Assembly (NCBI GenBank): GCA_038250675.1
Contig: JBBSCB010000006.1
Span: 1 to 64,000, forward strand
Reading direction: 5' to 3'
DNA length: 64,000 bases
DNA from: JAICUF01 sp038250675
GTDB taxonomy: Bacteria > Gemmatimonadota > Gemmatimonadetes > Gemmatimonadales > GWC2-71-9
Below are positions 8,238 through 16,012 of the stretch, piece after piece (position 1 is the stretch's first letter; every line of letters starts with the position of its first letter). The position numbers were made by a program, and so were the translations under genes. Under the pieces are notes generated by a model, which saw nothing but the letters and a program-made list of their open reading frames with translations, had not been told where the DNA came from and searched no databases.

Positions 8238-9254
8238 ATGACCTATGATGTGACCCTGATCCCGGGTGATGGCATCGGACCCGAGATCACGGCCGTAACG
8301 GTCAAGGTGCTGGAGGCGACGGGGCTCCGCTTTACGTGGGACGAGGAGCTGGCCGGGATGGCGGCGGTGGACGCCACCGGCACGCCCCTGCCCGATGCCA
8401 CGGTGGAGAGCATCCGCCGCAACCGGCTCGCGCTCAAGGGGCCGCTTACGACGCCGGTGGGCACCGGCTTCCGCTCGGTCAACGTTGGTCTCCGCAAGGC
8501 GTTCGAGCTGTACGCCAACGTCCGCCCCGCGCGCTCGATCGTGCCGGGCGGGCGCTATGATGACATTGACATCGTCATGGTGCGGGAGAACCTCGAGGGG
8601 TTGTACGTCGGCATCGAGCATTTCGTGGCGGTGGGCAACGACCCGCGCGCGGTGGCGGAATCGCTGGCGATCGTGACCCGCCAGGGATGCGAGCGGATCA
8701 TCCGCTACGCCTTCGAGTACGCCGTGCGGCACGGCCGCTCGAAGGTCACGATCGTGCACAAGGCCAACATCCTGAAGATGGTGAGCGGGCTCTTCCTCGA
8801 GGTGGGCCGGCAGATCGGCGCGGAATACGAGGGGCGGGTTGCCACCAATGACCTCATCGTGGACAACGCGGCCATGCAGCTGGTGATGCGGCCGGAGCAG
8901 TTCGACGTGATCGTGACGACCAACATGTTCGGCGACATCCTGAGCGACGAGGTGTCGGGCCTCGTGGGCGGGCTGGGTTTGGCCCCGGGCGCCAACATCG
9001 GGACCGGCGCCGCCATCTTCGAGGCGGTGCACGGCAGCGCGCCGGACATCGCGGGGAAGGGCATCGCCAACCCGTCGGCCCAGATCCTGGCGGCCGCGAT
9101 GATGCTCGATCACCTCGGCGAAGTCGAGCGGAGCAGCCGCATCCGTGCGGCCATCCGCGACGTCATCGTCCGCGACAACATCCGGACCCGTGATCTGGGC
9201 GGGACCGCCGGCACCCGGGAGTTCGGCGATGCCGTCGCCAAGCGGGTGGGGTGA
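8238..9254 (+). CDS. Isocitrate/isopropylmalate dehydrogenase family protein, likely NAD-dependent isocitrate dehydrogenase
   Basis: A 338-residue beta-decarboxylating dehydrogenase. It opens with the adenine-site strand VTLIPGDGIGPEIT, then has LRKAFELYANVRPARS (substrate Arg residues), MVRENLEGLYVGIEH and the signature DNAAMQLVMRPEQFDVIVTTNMFGDILSDEVSGLVG, in which the Asp residues bind Mg2+. The ENLEGLY segment, and the ANVRPARS in place of the leucine-biosynthesis pattern, favour isocitrate over 3-isopropylmalate as substrate, which would make this a TCA-cycle enzyme producing 2-oxoglutarate and NADH. The ATG at 8238 gives the normal family length. Homoisocitrate dehydrogenase is an alternative I cannot exclude. 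Confidence 0.88.
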   Translation: MTYDVTLIPGDGIGPEITAVTVKVLEATGLRFTWDEELAGMAAVDATGTPLPDATVESIRRNRLALKGPLTTPVGTGFRSVNVGLRKAFELYANVRPARSIVPGGRYDDIDIVMVRENLEGLYVGIEHFVAVGNDPRAVAESLAIVTRQGCERIIRYAFEYAVRHGRSKVTIVHKANILKMVSGLFLEVGRQIGAEYEGRVATNDLIVDNAAMQLVMRPEQFDVIVTTNMFGDILSDEVSGLVGGLGLAPGANIGTGAAIFEAVHGSAPDIAGKGIANPSAQILAAAMMLDHLGEVERSSRIRAAIRDVIVRDNIRTRDLGGTAGTREFGDAVAKRVG

Positions 9255-9522
9255 GGTTCCCTGCGCCCGCTGCGGCGAGCGCGTCCAGGGTCTGGCGTGG
9301 GGCGATCTGTGCCCCGATTGCACGCGCGCCCGCAAACGGCGTGCAAATCGGATCTCCAGCATCATCTCCCTCGCGGGGACGGCGCTGACGGCGGCGTACG
9401 TTTCCTACCGGCTGCCGCCTTCGCCCAATGCACGGATCTACGGCGTGGTCCTGGTCGTGGCGGTCTACATCATCATCCGGCGGATCGCGACGCGCGTGGC
9501 CATGGAGTTTCTGCCCCGCTAG
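9229..9522 (+). CDS. Small zinc-ribbon membrane protein
   Basis: A 97-residue protein with an N-terminal zinc ribbon (CARCGERVQGLAWGDLCPDC) followed by a basic stretch (TRARKRRANR) and two hydrophobic segments separated by a short polar turn. This looks like a cytoplasmic metal-binding module tethered to the membrane. The first in-frame ATG, at 9229, overlaps the isocitrate dehydrogenase gene by 26 bases; no closer standard start exists. The family is unknown. Confidence 0.65.
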   Translation: MPSPSGWGEVPCARCGERVQGLAWGDLCPDCTRARKRRANRISSIISLAGTALTAAYVSYRLPPSPNARIYGVVLVVAVYIIIRRIATRVAMEFLPR

Positions 9523-9549
9523 GTCCCGCCCACACGCGGAGTGTTGGAC

Positions 9550-10965
9550 ATGATCAAGATCTCGCGTATGGCCCGCTGGGCCGTCACCGCCGCGCTCTCG
9601 CTCGGAGCGCTGGCACGGCCGGGCGCGGCCAGCGCCCAGACCAGTCTCACAATCTACAATGACGGCCGGGTCCTCGTCCGCCGGACGGTGCCGATGGCGG
9701 TGCCCCGCGGCGGATCCACGCAGGCCGTGGCGCTGGGCGGGCTCGAGCCGTCGTCGCTCTTTTCGCTCGATTCGACCGTCGTGATCCAGCGGGCGGTGTA
9801 TGACGACGCGGTGGACGAGGCGAGCGTGCTGCGCCGCGCGGTGGGCCGGCGGCTGGTGTTTCGCACCGGGCTGCGCACGCTGCCGGGCGGGGGCCAGGTG
9901 GCCGATACCGTGAGCGCGCTCGTGCTGGGCGTGGACCCGCTCCGGCTCCGGATGCCGGACGGGCAGATCTCCTTCAGCATGCCGGGCCAGCCGCTCTATC
10001 CGTCGGAGCTGGTGGTGGTGCAGCCCACGGCCACGCTGACGCTGGCGAGTGCCGCCAGCCGGGACGCGCTCCGGCTGGGCTACTTCACCAGCGGGGCGCA
10101 GTGGCGCGCGAGCTACCAGGTGGTCCTGGGCGGTGGCCAGATGGCGCGCGTGCTCGGCGCCGCCGTGATCAGCTCGGAGACGCTGCGGATCGACAGCGCG
10201 CAGATCCAGTTGCTGGCGGGATCGGTGAGTTCCGCCGGTGCGGCCCCCTCGCCGGCCAGCTATCAGGGGGGGCGCATGGCGATGGCGCGTGATGAACTGG
10301 CCGGCAAGGTGTCGGAGCAGCGGGTCGGTGAATTCCACCTCTACTCGATTCCCGAGAAGCTGACGCTCCAGCCCGGCATGACCAGCTCAGCCGCCATCTT
10401 CCAGCCGGCCGCGGTCCACTACGAGCGCAACTACGTCATCCACGGCCAGATCCCGTTCTGGGGCTACCTGCCGCAGCAGCCCAATGAGGAAGCGCCGCCG
10501 GTCGAGGTCAGCTACACCCTCAAGCGCGAGCGGAACACCGAATTCGGCGACCGCCCGCTGCCGGGCGGCGTGGCGCGGCTGTTCCAGGTGGACAGCAGCG
10601 GCCGGCTCCAGCTCGTGGGGGAGGCCGCGACCGGTCACACGCCGGCCGGTGAAGATCTGAGTCTCTCAGCCGGCACCGCGTTCGACCTGACGGCCAAGCG
10701 CGTTCAGACCAGCTACGCCACACGGCGCGACAGCATCGCAGGCGGATGGCGCACCACCGCCACCGCGGACTACCGCGTCACGATCAGCAATGCCACCGAC
10801 AGCGTGGCGACGGTGGACGTGCTCGAGGAGCGCCGCGGTGAGTGGGCGGTGGTGTCGAGCTCGATCCGGCCGACCAAGGTGTCGTCGACCGTCACGCGCT
10901 TCCGGGTCCCGGTGTCGGCGCGCGGCGATGCCGTGCTCACGTATCGCGTCCGGGTCACATGGTGA
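9550..10965 (+). CDS. DUF4139-domain exported protein
   Basis: A 471-residue secreted protein. It has a signal peptide (MARWAVTAALSLGALARPG, cleavage likely after ASA), then TSLTIYNDGRVLVRRTV and, towards the C-terminus, the DUF4139 signature LPGGVARLFQVDSSGRLQLVGE followed by GHTPAGEDLSLSAGTAFDL. Such proteins are beta-rich and periplasmic or outer-membrane associated, of unknown function. The ATG at 9550 has an upstream GCGGAG 8 bases away. It is coupled to the next gene through a short overlap. Confidence 0.8.
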   Translation: MIKISRMARWAVTAALSLGALARPGAASAQTSLTIYNDGRVLVRRTVPMAVPRGGSTQAVALGGLEPSSLFSLDSTVVIQRAVYDDAVDEASVLRRAVGRRLVFRTGLRTLPGGGQVADTVSALVLGVDPLRLRMPDGQISFSMPGQPLYPSELVVVQPTATLTLASAASRDALRLGYFTSGAQWRASYQVVLGGGQMARVLGAAVISSETLRIDSAQIQLLAGSVSSAGAAPSPASYQGGRMAMARDELAGKVSEQRVGEFHLYSIPEKLTLQPGMTSSAAIFQPAAVHYERNYVIHGQIPFWGYLPQQPNEEAPPVEVSYTLKRERNTEFGDRPLPGGVARLFQVDSSGRLQLVGEAATGHTPAGEDLSLSAGTAFDLTAKRVQTSYATRRDSIAGGWRTTATADYRVTISNATDSVATVDVLEERRGEWAVVSSSIRPTKVSSTVTRFRVPVSARGDAVLTYRVRVTW

Positions 10966-11834
10966 ATAAGGAGGTGTCGGTCGTGCACCTCTCCGACGTG
11001 CACTTCGGGGTGGACGCCGACCTGTCGCAGCTCGAGCAGATCGAGGAATACGTCCCGACGCTCCGCCCCGATGCGATCGCCGTGTCGGGCGATCTTTCGC
11101 AGCGGGCCCGGCACGGCGAGTTCATGGCGGCCCACGCCTTTCTCCACCGGCTGGGGAAGGTGGCGCCGGTGCTGGTGGTGCCGGGCAATCACGACGTGCA
11201 GTGGTGGTCCAGTCCATTCGGGCTTCGGGGTACGGCGGTGCTCTACCGGAAATACCGCCGCTACTTTGGGGACGACCTGACGCCTGTGCTCGAGTTGCCG
11301 GGGCTGGTGGTCGTGGGCCTCCTGTCGAGCTACGGGGTGGCGGCCGGTTCGCTCACATGGAATCTGCGGGACATCGCGGTGAAGGGGCATCTCCCCAGGT
11401 CCGAGACCGACCGCGCCCGCAGGATCTTCGAGGCGGCGCCGGCGGATGCCGCCCGGGTCCTCGTCATGCATCACAACGTGCTGCCCGGCAAGATCTCGGA
11501 GCGCCACGGCCTGGCCAACTGGCGCCAGGCGCAGCGGAACCTTCAGGACACCGGCGCCGACGTCGTGCTCTGCGGCCACGATCACCAGGAGAGCGCCGCA
11601 CAGGTGCACGGCCGGCTGGCGGTGAGCGCCGCCGGCACCCACACCTCACGCACGCGGGGCCGGCGGCCGTCAGTGTTCAACGTCGTGCGCATCGATGCCG
11701 ACTCGGTGCACGTGCAGCATTTCCGGTGGGAATCGTCCGGCCGGAAGTTCCTTCGGTCCGATCAGTACACCTTTGCGCGGCTCGGACCACGTCACACGGT
11801 GGTATCCAGCACGAGTGGCGACGAGTCTCTTTGA
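10959..11834 (+). CDS. Metallophosphoesterase
   Basis: A 291-residue calcineurin-like phosphoesterase with all five metal-binding blocks: SDVHFG, VSGDLSQRARHGEF, VPGNHDVQWW, VMHHN and CGHDHQ. The family hydrolyses phosphomono- or diesters using two metal ions; members of this length include cyclic-nucleotide and lipid phosphodiesterases. The ATG at 10959 overlaps the end of the DUF4139 gene. A nearly perfect Shine-Dalgarno sequence (AAGGAGGTG, 10968-10976) lies just inside the frame and would suit a GTG at 10983 instead, but that would trim the first beta-strand (EVSVVHLSDVHF), so the longer form is kept. Confidence 0.88.
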   Translation: MVNKEVSVVHLSDVHFGVDADLSQLEQIEEYVPTLRPDAIAVSGDLSQRARHGEFMAAHAFLHRLGKVAPVLVVPGNHDVQWWSSPFGLRGTAVLYRKYRRYFGDDLTPVLELPGLVVVGLLSSYGVAAGSLTWNLRDIAVKGHLPRSETDRARRIFEAAPADAARVLVMHHNVLPGKISERHGLANWRQAQRNLQDTGADVVLCGHDHQESAAQVHGRLAVSAAGTHTSRTRGRRPSVFNVVRIDADSVHVQHFRWESSGRKFLRSDQYTFARLGPRHTVVSSTSGDESL

Positions 11835-12546
11835 CGATCCGTTCGTCGGGATGCGGCGTCCCGCCGCGCCCGCCGATCTCGAAACCCGGCTCCGGCGGCT
11901 CGGGCTGCGGGACGTGGACCGGGTGGTGACGCACGCCAATCGCACCGTGGTGCTCAGTCTGGCGCGACGGGTGCTGCGGATCCACGGCGGCTACGCCCAC
12001 GCACCGGACCCGGTGCTTGCGGCGATCGTGCGGTTCCTGGGCCGGGGGACCCGGCGGCACGCGCGGCGCACGGCGGAGCGGACGTTCCTCGCCTTCCCGG
12101 TGCACGTGCACCTGCCGCCGGCGCCGCGGCGTGAGCGGCGGGAGGCGCCCCGGCCGGGTGACGAGGCCGCGCTCGCGCGGCTCCATGCGGCCCATGCCGC
12201 ACTGAACGCGCGTCACTTCGCCGGCACGTTGCGCGCACTCCCGATCCTGCTCTCCGGGCGGATGCGCCGCCGGCTGGGTGAGGTGACGCTCTGCCTCGAG
12301 TCGGGCGGCGTGCTGAACATCACGATCAGCCGGCGCCATCTCCGGGCCGACGGATGGGCCGAGGTCGAGCACACGCTGCTGCATGAGATGGTGCATCAGT
12401 GGCAGGCGGAAACCGGGCGTCTGGTGGACCACGGCGCCGACTTCCGCCGTCAGGCCAAGGCGGTGGGGATCGCGCCGCGCGCAGTGCGCGCACTGGGGCA
12501 GCGGCGTGGTGGCGAGCCACCGACGGAGCGATACGACGATCTGTAG
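11815..12546 (+). CDS. SprT-like zinc metallopeptidase
   Basis: A 243-residue protein whose C-terminal third carries the zincin motif HEMVH (residues 190-194) in the context VEHTLLHEMVHQWQAETG, followed by HGADFRRQAKAVG. This is the SprT-like (Spartan core) arrangement, in which the two His and a later residue bind zinc. The N-terminal half is Arg-rich and poorly conserved. The GTG start at 11815 overlaps the metallophosphoesterase gene; an ATG at 11851 is an alternative. No C-terminal zinc ribbon of the classical SprT type is visible. Confidence 0.75.
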   Translation: MATSLFDDPFVGMRRPAAPADLETRLRRLGLRDVDRVVTHANRTVVLSLARRVLRIHGGYAHAPDPVLAAIVRFLGRGTRRHARRTAERTFLAFPVHVHLPPAPRRERREAPRPGDEAALARLHAAHAALNARHFAGTLRALPILLSGRMRRRLGEVTLCLESGGVLNITISRRHLRADGWAEVEHTLLHEMVHQWQAETGRLVDHGADFRRQAKAVGIAPRAVRALGQRRGGEPPTERYDDL

Positions 12547-12602
12547 TTGAGACGATCGCAGGTGACCGTACCGGCATCCCTTTTTCCCTGACCCACGGGT
12601 AC

Positions 12603-14502
12603 GTGACCGAGCTCACGCCTCCGCGCGCGCCGCTCTCCGACGAGGCCGAGCAGGCCTTTCGAAGTGCCTTCAACTACGCCGCCATCGGCATGGCGCTGGT
12701 GGGGCTGGACGGGCGCTGGCTGCGGGTCAACGCCGCTGCGTGCGATCTGCTCCGCTATGCGGAGGCGGACCTCCTTGCCCGGACGTTTCAGGACATCACG
12801 CATCCGGAGGATCTGAGCGCGGACCTGGCACACGTGACCGAGCTCCTGGCGGGCAGCACGCGGGCCTACCAGATGGAAAAGCGGTACTACCATCGGTCAG
12901 GCCGGATCGTCTGGGTCCTGCTCAGCGTCTCGCTGGTTCGCGCGGCTGACGGCACGCCGGTGCACTTCATCTCGCAGATGCAGGACATCAGCGAGATGAA
13001 GCGCACCCAGGCGGCGCTGCTCACCACCAAGGGCCGGCTCCGCGCCATCCTCCACAACGCTTTCCAGTTCATCACACTGCTCGAGCCGGACGGCACGATC
13101 CTCGAAGTCAGCCGGAATGCGCTGCGGGCCGCGGGCCTCAGCAGCGACGACATCGTGCGGCGGCCGTTCTGGACTGCGCCCTGGTGGCGGCAGGATCCCG
13201 CCACGGTGCAGCGGGTCCGCGACACAGTCACCCGGGCCGCGGCCGGCGAGACGGTGCGCTACGAGGTGGGCGTGCTGGTGGCCGGCGGCGCGACGATCGT
13301 CGTCGACTTTTCGCTCAGCCCGGTCCGCGACGAGGCGGGTAAGGTCGTGCTGCTCATCTCGGAGGCTCGAGACCTGAGCGAGCGGATTGCTGCTGTCCGT
13401 CATCGTCACCGAATCCGGCATGCTTCTGTCCCAGCTTGGTGCGGGCGTGCCGGAGCGCGAGAGCGCGGCGGCGATCAACGACGCAGCGGCCCGGGGCGCC
13501 GCGCTCACCCGCCACCTGCTGGCATTCAGCCGCCGTCAGATTCTCCAGCCGCGCATCATCGACATCAACACCCTCGTCACCGGCCTGGCGCACCTGCTCC
13601 GTCGCACACTGGGCGAGCAGGTCCAGCCCGAGATCCGTCTCGGTGCCGACCTGGGTCGCACCCGGGCCGATCCGGGTCAGCTGGAGCAGGCGATTCTCAA
13701 CCTTGCCATCAACGCGCGCGATGCGATGCCCGACGGCGGGGCGTTGCGGGTGGAGACCGCCGACGTGATCGGCGAGAGGCTGGAGGACGGGCGCTGTCGG
13801 CGTCACGCGGGCGAGCCGTACGTCGCGGTGCGGGTGGTGGACGCAGGCAGCGGCATCGCAGCCGACGTGCTGCCGCACATCTTCGAGCCGTTCTACACGA
13901 CGAAGGAAGCCGGCCGCGGCACCGGGCTCGGACTCTCGATGGTCTACGGTTTCGTGAAGCAGTCGGGCGGGTACGTCGATGTTGAGAGCGTGCCCGGCGG
14001 CGGCACGACGATCACGCTCTTCCTGCCGGCACGTGGCGTGGGCGCCGTGGTCACCGCCGTCGGCGGCGACGCCACCGCGCCGCCGGGCGGCAACGAGACG
14101 ATCCTCCTGGTCGAGGACGACCCCGCGGTGCGGCATGCCACCTGCCGGCTGCTCGAGCGCTACGGCTACGCCGTGCTGGTGGCCGAGGACGGGAACGAGG
14201 CGCTGGACATATGGGGTCGCTCGGCCGAGGCGATCGGTCTCGTGCTCACCGACTGCATCATGCCGGGGATGACCGGCTGGGCGCTGGCCGCCCGCCTCCG
14301 GGCGCTCAACCCGCGGATCAAGCTCGCGCTGATGTCCGGCTACACCGGCGCACATAGCCACCGTCAGTTCGAGCTCCCCGCCGACGCGCTGTTCATTCAG
14401 AAGCCGTTTCTCGCCCAGACGTTTCTCCGGCTGATCCGGGACAAGCTTGACGGCGTGCTGGAGCACGACGACACGGTGGGATGGGAGGCGGCGCGAACCT
14501 GA
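12603..14502 (+). pseudogene. Hybrid sensor histidine kinase, frameshifted with the H-box missing
   Basis: The first frame (GTG 12603 to about 13388) encodes two PAS domains (FNYAAIGMALVGLDGRWLRV..., then AILHNAFQFITLLEPDG...) ending in the typical linker SEARDLSERI. The sequence then continues only in another frame from about 13387: LLSVIVTESG, the ATPase boxes LNLAINARDAMP, DAGSGI and GRGTGLGLSMVYG, and a receiver domain with VEDDP, the phospho-acceptor Asp in LTDCIMPG and the Lys of QKPF. The dimerisation helix with the phosphorylated His (usually GxxAHDFNN) is absent at the junction. A deletion of some tens of bases with a net frameshift therefore separates sensor from kinase. The second part (13387-14502) may still be made as a free ATPase-receiver protein, or this may be a sequence error. 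Confidence 0.75.
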
Positions 14503-14598
14503 CCGACCCCGGGCGCGTCGCGCATCGGCGGGGGCGGGAGTATGTTGAGAGGCCAGTCGTTGCCCGGCGATCCCACGTCACGTCACGGTGGAGCGTCC

Positions 14599-15495
14599 AT
14601 GCCCGAGGCACCCGTCCCAACCGAGCCAATGATCGAGTCCCGCAAACCGCGGGACGACGAGCTCGACGTCTGGGGACTGACGCACCCCGGCCGCGTCCGC
14701 GCGTCGAACGAGGACCACTTCCTCCTCGGCTCGCTGCACAAGCACCTCGAGATCAAGGCCACGTCGCTGCCGGGAGGCTTCCATCCGTCCGATGACCGGC
14801 TCGCCTTTCTGGCGATGGTGGCCGACGGCGTCGGCGGGCGCGCGGCGGGCGAGGAAGCCAGCCGCCTGGCCCTGGCCGAGGTGACGCAGTACGTCACCCA
14901 GAGCACCAACTGTTATTACCAGGCCGACGCGCGGGCTAATGAGTTCATCGACATTCTCCAGGAAGCGGCGACCCGCAGCCATCAGAAGGTGCAGGAGCGC
15001 GCCCAGGCCGATCGTGAGCTCCGGGGGATGGCGACGACGCTCACGCTCTGGATCGGCGTGTGGCCATGGGCCTACCTGCTGCAGGTGGGCGACTCGCGCT
15101 ATTACCTGTACCGCCATGGCGTGCTGACCCAGGTCACGCGTGATCAGACGATGGCGCAGGAGCTGGTGGACCAGGGCGTGATGACACGCTCGGCTGCCTT
15201 CGGCTCCCGCTGGGCCAACGTGCTCTCGAGCTCGATCGGCGGCCAGCAGACGGCGCCGGTCGTCACCCGGCTTCCGTCCGGATGGGAGAACACCCACCTG
15301 CTGTGCAGCGACGGCCTCACCAAGCACGTCACCGACGAGCAAATTGCGGAGCGGTTGGCGAACATGACGTCGGCCCGTCAGGCCTGCGAGGCCCTGCTCC
15401 AGGATGCGCTGGACGGCGGCGGCACGGACAACGTCACGATCATCGTCGGGCGGGCGGTGCCGCGCGAGGACGGCGCGCTTGTGCCGCAGCCCTGA
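14599..15495 (+). CDS. PP2C-family protein serine/threonine phosphatase
   Basis: A 298-residue PPM/PP2C phosphatase, which removes phosphate from Ser/Thr residues using a bi-metal centre. Metal ligands are visible in SNEDHF, MVADGVGGRAAGEEAS, LLCSDGLTKHVTD and GGTDNVTIIVG. The ATG at 14599 has GGTGGAG about 6 bases upstream; an ATG at 14542 would add 19 residues but overlaps a TATGTT that may be the -10 element. It sits 56 bases before kinase sequences, the standard kinase-phosphatase pairing for this signalling type. Confidence 0.9.
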   Translation: MPEAPVPTEPMIESRKPRDDELDVWGLTHPGRVRASNEDHFLLGSLHKHLEIKATSLPGGFHPSDDRLAFLAMVADGVGGRAAGEEASRLALAEVTQYVTQSTNCYYQADARANEFIDILQEAATRSHQKVQERAQADRELRGMATTLTLWIGVWPWAYLLQVGDSRYYLYRHGVLTQVTRDQTMAQELVDQGVMTRSAAFGSRWANVLSSSIGGQQTAPVVTRLPSGWENTHLLCSDGLTKHVTDEQIAERLANMTSARQACEALLQDALDGGGTDNVTIIVGRAVPREDGALVPQP

Positions 15496-15550
15496 CGCGA
15501 CCTTCTTTCCGCATTCCCATCCGATGCCGCTTTGCCGCTGACGGAGAGCC

Positions 15551-16012
15551 GTGCCCGCTGAGCTGCGCTCGTGCCCATCCTGCCAGACGTCGCTCCCCTT
15601 GGAGGCGAAGTTCTGCCTTCGCTGTGGCGTGGCCACACCCACCGATCCCGGCGTCCCGCCGCGGATCGCCGTCATCGAGGTGCAGCAGGTCAAGCGCGCG
15701 CTGGCCGATTGCTACTGCATCGAGCGGGTGCTCGGCGAGGGCGGCATGGCGACGGTCTACCTGGCGGAGGACCTGAAGCACCGGCGACCGGTGGCGGTGA
15801 AGGTGATGCGTCCCGAGCGCGCCGCGACGCTGGGCGCGGGCCGCTTTCTCCGCGAAGTCGAGGTCGCCGCCCAGCTGAGTCATCCCCACATCCTGCCGCT
15901 GCACGACTCGGGCGAAGCCGCCGGGTTGCTCTACTATGTCAGGCCCTACGTGGAAGGCCAGACGCTCCGCGAGCGGCTCCAGGCCGAGAAGCAGCTCCCG
16001 GCTCGCCAGTGA
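15551..16012 (+). CDS. Truncated Ser/Thr kinase: zinc ribbon plus N-lobe only
   Basis: A 153-residue product. Residues 8-25 form a zinc ribbon (CPSC...CLRC); from about residue 55 the sequence is a protein kinase N-lobe with the glycine loop GEGGMATVYLAED, Lys84 in VAVKVM and a C-helix Glu in FLREVEVAAQ. It stops after LRERLQAEKQLP, exactly where the hinge meets the C-lobe, so the catalytic HRD and DFG motifs are missing and it cannot phosphorylate. The N-lobe closely resembles that of the next gene, whose GTG overlaps this stop (GTGA). It looks like the relic of a tandem kinase gene that lost its 3' part, though a short regulatory protein is possible. GTG start, with GGAG upstream. Confidence 0.7.
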   Translation: MPAELRSCPSCQTSLPLEAKFCLRCGVATPTDPGVPPRIAVIEVQQVKRALADCYCIERVLGEGGMATVYLAEDLKHRRPVAVKVMRPERAATLGAGRFLREVEVAAQLSHPHILPLHDSGEAAGLLYYVRPYVEGQTLRERLQAEKQLPARQ

